64,000 nucleotides of DNA from Dyella_D sp052115385 (lineage in GTDB: Bacteria; Pseudomonadota; Gammaproteobacteria; Xanthomonadales; Rhodanobacteraceae): assembly GCF_052115385.1 (NCBI RefSeq), contig NZ_JBFRGP010000005.1, positions 1-64,000 on the forward strand. Direction: 5' to 3'. The position numbers and the translations under genes were made by a program. The notes under the pieces were generated by a model. It was given only the letters and a program-made list of their open reading frames with translations, was not told the DNA's origin and made no database searches. Positions 24,740-34,700 of the stretch are shown piece by piece. The stretch's first letter is position 1. Each line of letters begins with the position of its first letter.

Positions 24740-25345
24740 ATGAACCATCTGGCCCATGCCCTGCTGGCGGGCGATGACGCGGACCTGCGCCTGGGCGGCA
24801 TGCTGGGCGACTTCGTACACGGCAAGCCCGATCCGCAACGGTTCCCGCCGCGGGTGATCGACGGCATCCGCCTGCATCGCGCCATCGACGTGTACACCGA
24901 CGCCCACCCGGAGGTGGCGGAGGCGAGGCGCCTGCTGCCTTCGCCGTACCGGCGCTTCGGCGGGATCCTGCTGGACATGTGGTTCGATCATCTGCTGGCG
25001 CGGGATTTCGCGAGCTGGAGCGCCGAGCCGCTGGATGTGTATTCGGACCAGCTGCGCGCCTTGCTGCATCGGCATCGCGAGCTGCTGCCGGAAGGACTGC
25101 AGCGCTTCCTTGCTTATATGGAGGTCCACGGCCTCCCGGCCGGCTACGCCGAGCGCGGCGAGATCGAGCGGGCGCTGCGTGGCGTGTCCGCGCGCCTGAG
25201 CCGCGCCAATCCGGTGGGCGACGCGATGCCGGTGCTGCTCGAGCTGGAGCAGCCGCTGCACGAGCGCTTCGAGGCGTTCTTTCCGCAGCTGCGGGCCTTC
25301 GCGGCGGACTGGATCGCGAATGGGGAAGCCTCCGAACTGCGCTGA
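24740..25345 (+). CDS. acpH: Acyl carrier protein phosphodiesterase
   Basis: A 201-residue protein beginning MNHLAHALLAGDD, followed by LGGMLGDFVHGK, IRLHRAIDVYTDAHP and GGILLDMWFDHLLAR, all typical of AcpH. It removes the 4'-phosphopantetheine group from acyl carrier protein in the cytoplasm, turning holo-ACP to apo-ACP. His/Asp metal-binding residues of the HD-like fold are in these motifs. It is divergent from the hydrolase gene with a 57-nt gap. Confidence 0.92.
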   Translation: MNHLAHALLAGDDADLRLGGMLGDFVHGKPDPQRFPPRVIDGIRLHRAIDVYTDAHPEVAEARRLLPSPYRRFGGILLDMWFDHLLARDFASWSAEPLDVYSDQLRALLHRHRELLPEGLQRFLAYMEVHGLPAGYAERGEIERALRGVSARLSRANPVGDAMPVLLELEQPLHERFEAFFPQLRAFAADWIANGEASELR

Positions 25346-25365
25346 AGAGCACTGTGCTAAATTGC

Positions 25366-25379
25366 ATAGCAATTGCTAT
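25366..25379. promoter_or_regulatory. Palindromic operator of the toxin-antitoxin pair
   Basis: ATAGCAATTGCTAT is a perfect 14-bp palindrome, 16 nt before the antitoxin start, in an AT-rich patch unlike the surrounding DNA. It is the natural site for autoregulation by the antitoxin/toxin complex. Confidence 0.7.
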
Positions 25380-25395
25380 ACATGGCAGATTCTCC

Positions 25396-25671
25396 ATGAA
25401 GACTGCGGTTATTCCTCCCTTGCGCGTCGACCCCGCATTCCGCGAACAGGTGCTGGGCGTGCTCCGCCCGGGCGAAAGCCTGTCGGCCTTCACCGAAGCC
25501 TCGCTGCGCGCCGAGATCCACCGGCGCACGGCGCAGCGCGAGTTCATCGCGCGTGGGCGGGCGTCGGCGGAGAGGGCGCATCGCAGCGGTCGTCATGTCG
25601 AGGCCGACGACATGCTGAGCGAGCTCGCCGCCCTGCTCGAGGCGTCGCCACGGTGCGAGGGCGATGAGTGA
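25396..25671 (+). CDS. YlcI/YnfO-type antitoxin
   Basis: A 91-residue protein. The N-terminal part (VIPPLRVDPAFREQVLGVLRPGESLSAF) matches the YlcI/YnfO ribbon-helix-helix-like group that pairs with ParE toxins, and the C-terminal helix region would wrap the toxin. The gene overlaps the toxin by four nt. It is expected to bind the palindrome upstream and repress the operon. Confidence 0.82.
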   Translation: MKTAVIPPLRVDPAFREQVLGVLRPGESLSAFTEASLRAEIHRRTAQREFIARGRASAERAHRSGRHVEADDMLSELAALLEASPRCEGDE

Positions 25672-25964
25672 CTTATCGCGTCCGCTACACGGAAGAAGCC
25701 CGCGACGACCTGCTGCGCTGTTTCGATAGCCTGCTTGGCCACGGCCGGGCCGCAGCCGAGCGCGCGCCTGCAGCCGTCGCCAAGGCGACCGAGTTGCTCA
25801 AGGATTTTCCCTACACCTGCCGCAAGGCCGATGAAGCCGACCCGTTTCTGCGCGAGCTGCTGATCAGCTTTGGCCCTGCCGGGTTAGTGGCGCTGTTCGA
25901 GATCCGAGGGAGCGAGGTACAAGTGCTCGCGGTGAGGGATCAGCGCGAGGACGACTATCACTAG
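25668..25964 (+). CDS. ParE/RelE superfamily toxin
   Basis: A 98-residue protein starting with GTG in a GTGA overlap with the antitoxin stop codon. The ParE/RelE fold is seen in YRVRYTEEARDDLLRCF, FPYTCRKAD, LRELLISFGPAGLVALFEI and the final VLAVRDQREDDYH strand. ParE toxins poison DNA gyrase, whereas RelE toxins cut mRNA; YlcI pairing favours ParE. The reading frame is intact. Confidence 0.87.
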   Translation: MTYRVRYTEEARDDLLRCFDSLLGHGRAAAERAPAAVAKATELLKDFPYTCRKADEADPFLRELLISFGPAGLVALFEIRGSEVQVLAVRDQREDDYH

Positions 25965-25970
25965 AACGAA

Positions 25971-25994
25971 AAACGCCGCCCGGAGGCGGCGTTT
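25971..25994. terminator. Bidirectional terminator between the toxin and cytochrome c genes
   Basis: AAACGCCGCC and GGCGGCGTTT form a perfect 10-bp stem with loop CGGA. It lies six nt after the toxin stop codon and 28 nt after the end of the converging cytochrome gene. Confidence 0.85.
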
Positions 25995-26021
25995 CGCTTT
26001 GTTCTGCCTGGAGCGAGGCGT

Positions 26022-26555
26022 TTACTTCGCCTGGTCCACAATCCAATGCACGGCGTTCTTCACCTGCTCGTCGGTGAGCGCCGGGTTGCCGCCCTTGGCC
26101 GGCATGAAGTTGCCGTCCGGGCCGTGGTAGCCCTCGATCGCGTGCTTGACCAGGGTATCCAGGCCCTCGGCGATGCGCGGGCCCCAGGAGGCCTTGTCGC
26201 CCAGCTTCGGCGCACCGGCGATGCCGGCGGTGTGGCAGCTGTGGCAGAGATTGTCGTAGATGGTCTTGCCGTCGGTGCTGCCGCCGTAGGCGACCTGCGA
26301 GGCGGCGGCCTTGGCAGCGGCGTCGGCGGCGGCCTGCATGGCGGCGCGGCCGGTGTCGCCGGCGTATACGGCGCCCGCGGGGGCGATCCGGTCGGCAACC
26401 TTCTTGGCCGCTTCCGGGTTGATTTCCTTGGGTTCGGCGTCGTAGATCATCCACGCACCGCCGATCAGCAGCAGCGTCAGCACACCCAGGCCAGCGATCA
26501 GCAACGAGAAGCTGCGCATGAAGCTCTGGTCGGATTTCGTCATGGAACCGCTCAC
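26022..26555 (-). CDS. Membrane-anchored cytochrome c5 family protein
   Basis: A 177-residue protein with an uncleaved N-terminal anchor (SLLIAGLGVLTLLLIGGAWMIY), an Ala-rich linker and one class I heme site CHSCH near 104, followed by the Met ligand in GNFMPAKGGNPALTDEQ. It matches cytochrome c5/c555 domains that carry electrons to terminal oxidases in the periplasm. The GTG at 26555 has an ideal GGGGAG spacing; an ATG at 26543 is the alternative. Confidence 0.9.
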   Translation of the reverse strand: MSGSMTKSDQSFMRSFSLLIAGLGVLTLLLIGGAWMIYDAEPKEINPEAAKKVADRIAPAGAVYAGDTGRAAMQAAADAAAKAAASQVAYGGSTDGKTIYDNLCHSCHTAGIAGAPKLGDKASWGPRIAEGLDTLVKHAIEGYHGPDGNFMPAKGGNPALTDEQVKNAVHWIVDQAK

Positions 26556-26912
26556 GCAATTACTCCCCGTTACGGTGGGCGAACCATCGGGCCTGGCCGG
26601 ACCGCAGGTTCAGGCAATGAAGTCCCGGATTATAGACGAACGAGCCGGCCTGTCTTCCAGATCATGGCACCATGGCGGCAGGGGAACCGGGCGCGGCCCG
26701 TGCCGGTCCCTCACCCCGACACCGGACGGACATCGACGGATCGCATAGTGGCGCGGGCTCATCCCTGCCATCGGTCATGCGCCCCCCCTGTCAACTGGCA
26801 TTGTCCCTTTTCGTTGAACTGCCCCTATCCTTTCGCCGTCGTATCAAAACAGGCGCGCATCCGCGCGCGGCGGGGTCGGGTGGGGCCCGCCTACCATCCA
26901 GGAGCTTTTTTC
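26556..26912. other. 357-nt intergenic region between cytochrome c5 and RND adaptor genes
   Basis: The region must hold the divergent promoters of both genes. An AGGAG ribosome binding site precedes the adaptor start. TTGAAC and TTGTCC hexamers occur near 26800-26820, but no -10 element at good spacing is evident. No RNA gene or conserved small frame was seen. Confidence 0.5.
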
Positions 26913-28175
26913 ATGTCGCGTTTTTGGAAGATCGCGCTGATCGTCATCGCCGTGATCATCGTGGGAGGAGTCGGTTTCCGTCTCATGCACAAGCCGGGCG
27001 AAGGCCAGGGCGGGCAGGCGGCCGGCAACGGCCAGGGTGGTTCGGGCAAGGGCGGCGACGGCAAGGACAAGGAAGCACCGGTCCCGGTGACCGTCGAGCC
27101 GGTGGTCAAGCGTGACGTGCCGGTCTACCTGACCGCGCTGGGCACCGTGCAGGCGCTCAACACCGTGACGATCAATCCGCAGGTCTCCGGCCAGCTGATG
27201 AGCCTGAAGTTCACGGAAGGCCAGGAAGTGAAGCAGGGCGACGTGCTCGCCGAGATCGACCCGCGCACCTTCCAGGCCAACTATCAGCAAGCCTTGGGCA
27301 AGAAGGCGCAGGACGAAGCGCTGCTGGCCACCGCGCGCGCCAACTTGGCGCGCAGCCAGAACCTGGCGCCGCAGGGCTACATCTCCAAGCAGGACCTGGA
27401 CACCCAGCGCAACCAGGTGTCGCAGTACCAGGCCGCGGTCGCGGCCGACGTGGCCGCGATCGCCAGCTCGCAGGTGCAGCTGGGCTTCACCAAGGTGATC
27501 TCGCCGATCGACGGCGTCACCGGCATCCGCGGTGTGGACCCGGGCAACCTGGTCACCACCACCAGCACCATCGTCACCATCACCCAGCTGCATCCGATCT
27601 ACGTGATGTTCACGCTGCCGGAGCAGAACCTGGAGGCGGTGCGCAATGCCTCGCGCGCCAGCACCGATCCGCTGCAGGTCACCGCACTGGACCGCGTCGA
27701 CGCGCATGCGATCGCCAATGGCGGCCAGCTCAAGGTGATCGACAACCAGATCGACACCACCACCGGCACCTTCCGCCTGCGCTCGCAGTTCGCCAACGAG
27801 AAGGGCGACTTGTGGCCGGGCCAGTTCGTCAACGTGCGGCTGCAGGTGCGCACCGTGGCCGGCGGCCTGGTGATTCCGTCGCAGGCGGTGCAGCGCGGCC
27901 CGGATGGCGACTACGTCTACCAGATGCAGGCCGACAACACGGTCAAGATGCAGCCGGTGAAGGTTGCCGGCGAAGTCGGCGACAGCCACGTGATGATCGG
28001 CGCCGGCCTCAAGGAAGGCGACCAGGTCGTCACCGAAGGCCAGTTCCGCCTGAAGCCGGGCAGCAAGGTGAAGGGGCTCAAGCCGGGCGAAGTGCCGGCC
28101 GCGCCGACTGCCGAAGAGCTGCAGCAGCAGGGCAAGAAGGGTCAGCGCAACGGCGGCGGCCGCCGCGGCGGCTAA
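26913..28175 (+). CDS. RND efflux periplasmic adaptor subunit (MdtA-like)
   Basis: A 420-residue membrane fusion protein. An N-terminal anchor (WKIALIVIAVIIVGGVGF) leads to a Gly-rich linker, the split lipoyl domain (VSGQLMSLKFTEGQEVKQGDVLAEIDPRTF and LGFTKVISPIDGVTGIRGVDPGNLV), a helical hairpin and beta-barrel (FRLRSQFANEKGDLWPGQFVNV). The end is a basic Gly/Arg tail. It links the two inner-membrane pumps encoded next to an outer-membrane channel, which is not in this window. Adaptor plus two permeases is the MdtABC arrangement. Confidence 0.92.
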   Translation: MSRFWKIALIVIAVIIVGGVGFRLMHKPGEGQGGQAAGNGQGGSGKGGDGKDKEAPVPVTVEPVVKRDVPVYLTALGTVQALNTVTINPQVSGQLMSLKFTEGQEVKQGDVLAEIDPRTFQANYQQALGKKAQDEALLATARANLARSQNLAPQGYISKQDLDTQRNQVSQYQAAVAADVAAIASSQVQLGFTKVISPIDGVTGIRGVDPGNLVTTTSTIVTITQLHPIYVMFTLPEQNLEAVRNASRASTDPLQVTALDRVDAHAIANGGQLKVIDNQIDTTTGTFRLRSQFANEKGDLWPGQFVNVRLQVRTVAGGLVIPSQAVQRGPDGDYVYQMQADNTVKMQPVKVAGEVGDSHVMIGAGLKEGDQVVTEGQFRLKPGSKVKGLKPGEVPAAPTAEELQQQGKKGQRNGGGRRGG

Positions 28176-28280
28176 GCCACACCGGCCGGGCGCGCGCTTG
28201 CAGCGCGACGCCCGGCGCCACACGCGGCGCACTGACGCGCCGCGCCTTGAAGTCCACAACGGACGGCCATCCAGGTAATC

Positions 28281-31200
28281 ATGGGATTCTCGACGCTCTT
28301 CATCCGCCGGCCGATCGCCACCTCGCTGTTGATGGTGGCGGTGATGCTGCTCGGCATCCTGGGCTATCGCCAGTTGCCGGTCTCGGCGCTGCCTGAAATC
28401 GACGCGCCCAGCCTGGTGGTCACCACCCAGTATCCGGGCGCCAGCGCGTCCACCATGGCGGCGCTGATCACCACGCCGCTGGAGCGCAACTTCGGCCAGA
28501 TCTCCGGCCTGGCGATGATGACCTCGGACTCGTCCGCGGGCCTGTCGACCATCGTGCTGCAGTTCGCCATGGACCGCGACATCGACATCGCCGCGCAGGA
28601 CGTGCAGGCCGCGATCAACCAGGCCAAGGGCACGCTGCCGAACAACCTGCCGTATCCGCCGGTGTACAACCGCGTGAATCCGGCCGACGCGCCGATCCTC
28701 ACGCTCAAGCTCACCTCCGACACCCTGCCGCTGCGCAATATCAACGACATCGCCGACTCGATCCTGGCGCAGAAGCTGTCGCAGGTGCAGGGCGTGGGCC
28801 TGGTCTCGATCGCCGGCAACGTACGTCCGGCCGTGCGCATCCAGATCAATCCGGCGCAGCTGTCCAACCTCGGCCTGACCATGGAGGACGTGCGCAGCGC
28901 GCTCACCCAGGCCAACGTGAACGCGCCCAAGGGCACGCTCAACGGCAAGACGCAGAGCTACAGCATCGGTACCAACGACCAGCTGATCGATGCGGCCGAA
29001 TACAAGACCACCATCATCAGCTACAAGAACGGCGCGCCGGTGCGCCTGTCCGACGTGGCGCGCGTGATCGACGGCGTCGAGAACGACCAGCTCGCCGCGT
29101 GGGCCAACGGCAAGCCGGCGGTGTTGCTGGACGTGCGCCGCCAGCCGGGCGCCAACATCGTGCAGACGGTGGAGCACATCCGCGCGATCATGCCGGAGCT
29201 GCGCAGCGTGCTGCCGGCCGACGTGCATCTGGACGTGTTCGCCGACCGTACCGTGACCATCCGCGCCTCGGTCGAGGACGTGCAGTTCACCCTGATCCTC
29301 ACCGTGTTCCTGGTGGTGGCGGTGATCTTCATCTTCCTGCGCCGCCTGTGGGCCACCATCATTCCGTCAGTGGCGGTGCCGCTGTCGCTGATGGGCACGT
29401 TCGGCGTGATGGCCTTCGCCGGCATGTCGCTGGACAACCTGTCGCTGATGGCGCTCACCGTGGCCACCGGCTTCGTGGTCGATGACGCGATCGTGATGAT
29501 CGAGAACATCGTCCGCTACATCGAGCAGGGCAAGAGCGGCAAGGAAGCGGCCGAGATCGGCGCCAAGGAAATCGGCTTCACCGTGCTATCGCTGACGGTG
29601 TCGCTGATCGCGGTGTTCCTGCCGCTGCTGCTGATGCCCGGCGTCACCGGCCGCCTGTTCCACGAGTTCGCCTGGGTGCTGACCATCGCGGTGGCGATCT
29701 CGATGCTGGTGTCGCTGACCCTGACGCCGATGATGTGCGCCTACCTGCTGAAGCCGGACGCACTGCCGGAAGGCGACGACGCGCACGAGCGCCACGCCGC
29801 CGCCGGCAAGCGCACGGTGTGGTCGCGCACGGTGGACCTGTACGACAGCACCCTGGGCTGGGTGCTGGACCACCAGCGCTTCACCATGTTCGTCGCGCTG
29901 ATCACTGTGGTGGTGACGGTGTTCCTGTACGTGGTGATCCCGAAGGGCCTGCTGCCCGAGCAGGACACCGGCCTGATCACCGGTGTCGTGCAGGCCGACC
30001 AGAACGTGGCCTTCCCGCAGATGGAGCAGCGCACCCAGGCAGTCGCCGATGCGCTGCGCAAGGACCCGGCGGTGAGCGGCGTGGCCGCCTTCATCGGCGC
30101 CGGTTCGATCAACCCCACGCTCAACCAGGGCCAGCTCAGCATCGTGCTGAAGGACCGTGGCGACCGTGGCGGCCTGGACAACATCCTGCCGCGCCTGCAG
30201 AAGGCGGTGTCTGGCATCCCAGGCGTGGCGCTGTACCTGAAGCCGGTGCAGGACGTGACGCTGGACAGCCGCGTGGCGGCCACCGAGTACCAGTACTCGA
30301 TGTCCGCGGTGAACTCGGCGGAACTGGCCGGCTATGCCAACCAAATGACCCAGGCCATGCGCCAGCGTCCCGAGCTGTCGGACGTGGACAACAACCTGGC
30401 CGACAGCGGCAACGCGCTGAAGCTGACCATCGACCGCGAGAAGGCCAGCCGCCTGGGCGTGCCGGTGCAGACCATCGACGACACGCTGTACGACTCGTTC
30501 GGCCAGCGCCAGATCTCGACCATCTTCACCCAGCTCAACCAGTACCGCGTGGTGCTGGAAGTGGCACCGGAATTCCGCACCAGCCAGGACCTGCTGAACA
30601 AGCTCACCGTGCGCGGCAACGGCAACGGCGCGCTCACCGGCAGCAACGCCACCACCTTCGGCCAGGTCGCTTCGAGCAACTCGGCCACGCCGGCGGGTAT
30701 CGGCAACACCGGCAACATCGGCTTCCAGGTCGGCGCCGGCGGCACCATTCCGATCGCCTCGCTGGCCAATGCCGAAATCACCAGCGCGCCGCTGGTGGTC
30801 AGCCACCAGCAGCAGCTGCCGGCGGTGACGCTGTCGTTCAACGTGGCGGCGGGCTATTCGCTGTCCGATGCGGTCAAGGCGATCCACGAGCTGGAACAGC
30901 AGCAGAACTTCCCGGCGCAGGTGCGCGGCCAGTTCATCGGCAAGGCGGCGGAGTTCTCCTCCTCGCTGGGCGACGAAGTGCTGCTGCTGCTCGCCGCGAT
31001 CGTGGTGATCTACATCGTGCTGGGCGTGCTGTACGAGAGCTACATCCACCCGCTGACGATCATCTCCACCCTGCCGCCGGCCGGCGTGGGCGCCTTGCTG
31101 GCGCTGATCCTGTGCGGCATGAGCCTGTCGGTGGACGGCATCGTCGGTATCGTGCTCTTGATCGGCATCGTGAAAAAGAACGCGATCATGATGATCGACT

Positions 31201-31526
31201 TCGCCATCGAGGCGCAGCGCAATGGCATGAGCCCGGCCGAGGCGATCCGCCGCGCCTGCCTGCTGCGCTTCCGTCCGATCATGATGACCACCGCGGCGGC
31301 CATGCTCGGTGCATTGCCGCTGGCGCTGGGCAATGGCATCGGCGCGGAGCTGCGCCGTCCGCTCGGTGTATCGATCGTGGGCGGCCTGCTGTTGTCGCAG
31401 CTGGTGACGCTGTACACCACGCCGGTGATCTACCTGTACATGGAGCGTTTTTCCGACTGGCTGAGGGTGCGGCGCGAACGCCGCGCACTCGAGCGCGCGG
31501 CCACCGGCGGAAGCGCCGCGGCGTGA
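28281..31526 (+). CDS. RND multidrug efflux permease (MdtB-like)
   Basis: A 1081-residue proton-driven exporter with twelve transmembrane helices and two large periplasmic loops. The proton relay motif TGFVVDDAIVMIENIVR and the C-terminal GIVKKNAIMMIDFA and LRFRPIMMTT signatures are intact. It is about 40 residues longer than the neighbouring permease because of a Gly/Asn/Ser/Thr-rich insert near residues 778-815 in the second periplasmic loop. With the following gene it likely forms the heterotrimeric pump of an MdtABC-like system, for bile-salt-like or novobiocin-like compounds. Confidence 0.92.
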   Translation: MGFSTLFIRRPIATSLLMVAVMLLGILGYRQLPVSALPEIDAPSLVVTTQYPGASASTMAALITTPLERNFGQISGLAMMTSDSSAGLSTIVLQFAMDRDIDIAAQDVQAAINQAKGTLPNNLPYPPVYNRVNPADAPILTLKLTSDTLPLRNINDIADSILAQKLSQVQGVGLVSIAGNVRPAVRIQINPAQLSNLGLTMEDVRSALTQANVNAPKGTLNGKTQSYSIGTNDQLIDAAEYKTTIISYKNGAPVRLSDVARVIDGVENDQLAAWANGKPAVLLDVRRQPGANIVQTVEHIRAIMPELRSVLPADVHLDVFADRTVTIRASVEDVQFTLILTVFLVVAVIFIFLRRLWATIIPSVAVPLSLMGTFGVMAFAGMSLDNLSLMALTVATGFVVDDAIVMIENIVRYIEQGKSGKEAAEIGAKEIGFTVLSLTVSLIAVFLPLLLMPGVTGRLFHEFAWVLTIAVAISMLVSLTLTPMMCAYLLKPDALPEGDDAHERHAAAGKRTVWSRTVDLYDSTLGWVLDHQRFTMFVALITVVVTVFLYVVIPKGLLPEQDTGLITGVVQADQNVAFPQMEQRTQAVADALRKDPAVSGVAAFIGAGSINPTLNQGQLSIVLKDRGDRGGLDNILPRLQKAVSGIPGVALYLKPVQDVTLDSRVAATEYQYSMSAVNSAELAGYANQMTQAMRQRPELSDVDNNLADSGNALKLTIDREKASRLGVPVQTIDDTLYDSFGQRQISTIFTQLNQYRVVLEVAPEFRTSQDLLNKLTVRGNGNGALTGSNATTFGQVASSNSATPAGIGNTGNIGFQVGAGGTIPIASLANAEITSAPLVVSHQQQLPAVTLSFNVAAGYSLSDAVKAIHELEQQQNFPAQVRGQFIGKAAEFSSSLGDEVLLLLAAIVVIYIVLGVLYESYIHPLTIISTLPPAGVGALLALILCGMSLSVDGIVGIVLLIGIVKKNAIMMIDFAIEAQRNGMSPAEAIRRACLLRFRPIMMTTAAAMLGALPLALGNGIGAELRRPLGVSIVGGLLLSQLVTLYTTPVIYLYMERFSDWLRVRRERRALERAATGGSAAA

Positions 31527-31561
31527 GGCCGCCAGGAACGGAACGACGCGGTGACGCGAGC

Positions 31562-31592
31562 AAGGGGTGGAGCCGGAAGGCTCCGCCCCTTT
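31562..31592 (+). terminator. Terminator-like hairpin inside the RND operon
   Basis: AAGGGGTGGAGCC pairs with GGCTCCGCCCCTT (one G-T wobble) around loop GGAA and ends in TTT. It lies 36 nt after the first permease gene, within a 214-nt gap before the second, so the second permease may be made at a lower level or from its own promoter. Confidence 0.75.
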
Positions 31593-31740
31593 CGGCGTAC
31601 TGGGCCTGGCGATCCGCACCAGTGCCAGAAGGCCCCGGCCCGCATGTTCAACCGATACCCGGCCGGTGCGTTCAGTTCATGAAACCCCGCCTCATCCGAC
31701 ACGCACGGCGCGCCGGCCATTCCCCCGCTACGCTTACCGC

Positions 31741-34700
31741 ATGAACATCTCCGGCCCGTTCATCCGCCGCCCCATCGGCACCTCGCTGCTCGCCATCGGG
31801 ATGTTCGTACTTGGCGTCATCTGTTACTCGCTGCTGGGCGTGGCTGCCCTGCCGGATATCCAGTTCCCGGTGATCTTCGTGCAGGCCGCCCAGTCCGGTG
31901 CGGACGCCAGCAATATGGCCTCCACCGTGGCCGCGCCGCTGGAGCGCCACCTGGGCCAGGTGGCAGGCATCGACACCATGCGTTCGCGCAGCTCCGAGGG
32001 CAGCGCCTCGGTCTTCATGATGTTCCAGAGCGGGCGCAACCTGGATTCGGCCGCGCGCGACGTGCAGGCGGCAATCAATGCCGCCCAGCCGGACCTGCCC
32101 ACCGGCTTGACCAGCCAGCCCAGCTACCAGAAAGCCAACCCGAACGACGACCCGATCATCGCCTTCGCGCTGACCTCGGACACCCAGTCGGCCGCCGCGC
32201 TCTACAACGTGGCCGATTCGCTGCTCGCCCAGCGCCTGCGCCAGCTCGACGGTGTGTCCTCGGTGGACATCGCCGGCGCGGCAACGCCGGCCATCCGCGT
32301 CGACCTCAATCTGCGCGCGGCCAATGCGATGGGCCTGTCGCCCGATCAGATCCGCAACGCGCTGATCGCCGCCAACGTCACTTCGCCGCAGGGTTTCCTG
32401 GACAACGGCAAGACCCTGATGGCGATCACCGCCAACGACAACCTGCACACCGCCGAAGAGTTCGCCGACCTGGTGATCGCCTCGCGCAACGGCACGCCGG
32501 TGCGCCTGTCGGACGTGGCCAAGGTTTACTCCGGCCAGCAGGACGCGTTCCAGGCCGCCTGGTACCAGGGCAAGCCGGGCGTGCTGATGTACGTGTACAA
32601 GAAGTCGGATGCCAATGTGATCGCCACCGTCGATGCGGTGCGCGAACTGATTCCGACGCTGCGCTCGTTCCTGTCGCCCGGCACCAAGCTGATGCCGTAC
32701 TTCGACGGCACGCCGACCATCCGCGCCTCGCTGCACGAAGTGCAGGCGACCCTGCTGATCAGCCTGGCCATGGTGGTGCTGACCATGGCGCTGTTCCTGC
32801 GCCGCCTCGCGCCGACCTTGATCGCCGCGGTGGCCGTGCCGCTGTCGCTGGCCGGCGCTTTCGTGTGCATGTACCTGATGGGTTACACGCTTAACAACCT
32901 CACCTTGCTGGCGCTGGTGATCGCGATCGGCTTCGTGGTGGACGACGCGATCGTGGTGATCGAGAACATCATCCGGCATATGGACGAAGGCTTGTCGCGC
33001 TTCGAGGCCACCTTGCTGGGGGCGCGCGAGATCGGCTTCACCATCGTGTCGATCACCGCTTCGCTGGTGGCGGTCTTCATACCGCTGTTGTTCGCCAGCG
33101 GCTTCACCGGCTTGTTCATGCACGAGTTCACGCTGACCCTGGTCGCGGCCATCGTGATGTCGATGCTGGTGTCGCTGACCCTGACGCCGTCGCTGTGCGG
33201 ACGCTTCCTGCGCGCGCACGACGACCGGAAGCGGAAAGAACCCTCGCGCCTGGACCGCGCGCTGGACAAGTTCCACGCGGGCATGCTGGCGATCTACACC
33301 GCGGCGCTGAATTTCTCGCTGCGCCACACGCTGCTGTTCGCGCTCACGCCGCTGGCGCTGATCGTCGCCACCGTGTTCCTGGCCGGCTCGGTGCGTACCG
33401 GCCTGTTCCCGGCGCAGGACACCGGCCTGATCTGGGGCCGTTCCACCTCCAGCGCCACGGTGTCCTTCGGCGAGACGATCAAGCGGCAGGAGCGCCTCAC
33501 CGGCATGCTGCTGGGCGATCCGGCGGTGAAGTCGGTGAGTTCGCGCCTGGGCACCAGCCGCACCGGCACCAGCGGCTCATTCAGCATCGAGCTGAAGACG
33601 CGTGCGGAAGGGCGCCATGAAACCACCTTCCAGGTGCTCGACCGGCTGAGCGCGAAGGCCGCCAAGTTCCCCGACCTCAACCTGCGCCTGCGTCCGCTGC
33701 AGGACCTGCCCAGCGGCGGCTTCGGCGGCAGCGGGCAGGGCGCGCAGTACCAGATCTCGCTGCAGGGCAACGATATCGGCGAGCTGCAGACCTGGCTGCC
33801 CAAGCTGGTCAACGAGCTGAAGAAGAACCCCAAGCTGAAGGACGTGGGTTCGGACGTCGACGACGCCGGCCTGCGCCAGAACATCGTGGTCGACCGCGAC
33901 AAGGCCGCACGCCTGGGTGTGGGCATCGGCACCATCGACAGCGCGCTGTACAACGCCTTCGGCCAGCGCCAGATCTCCACCATCTATTCCGATATCAACC
34001 AGTACAAGGTGGTGCTCAACGCGCTACCCAACGAGACCGCCACGCCCGAGGCGATCAACCGCTTGTACGTGGCCAATACCAAGGGCGAGATGGTGCCGCT
34101 CACCGCGTTCGCGCGGCAGGAGCCGGGCGTGGCGCCGTCGACCATCTCGCACGAGAACCAGTATTCGACGATGGACCTGAGCTTCAACCTCGCCCCCGGC
34201 ATAAGCATGGGCGAGGCGATGCAGATCGTGCAGGCCACCGTCACCAATATGCGCATGCCGGGCGACATCCGCCTCAACGTGGGCGGCGATTTCCGCCGTT
34301 TCCAGCAGTCGCAGGGCGGCATGCTGCTGTTGCTGCTGGCGGCGATCGTCACCGTGTACATCGTGCTGGGCATGCTCTACGAGAGCCTGATCCATCCGGT
34401 GACCATCCTCTCCACGCTGCCGGCGGCGGGCATGGGCGCGCTGCTGGCGCTGTGGCTCACCGATACGGAGCTGTCGATCGTCGCGCAGATCGCGCTGGTG
34501 CTGTTGATCGGCATCGTGAAAAAGAACGCGATCATGATGATCGACTTCGCCCTGGTGGCCCAGCGCGAGCACGGCAAGTCGCCGCTGGAAGCGGCGCGCG
34601 AGGCCTGCGTGGTGCGTTTCCGCCCGATCATGATGACCACCATGGTGGCGATCCTCGCCGCGCTGCCGATCGCGATCGGCCTGGGCGAAGGCTCGGAGCT

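Noticed and set aside
26844..29228. 794-residue minus-strand frame opposite the RND adaptor and permease
   Set aside because: Shadow of two well-supported genes with intact signatures; no domain of its own.
31679..31744. 21-codon frame overlapping the second RND permease start by ATGA
   Set aside because: No ribosome binding site, no residue pattern of a leader peptide; the overlap alone is weak evidence.
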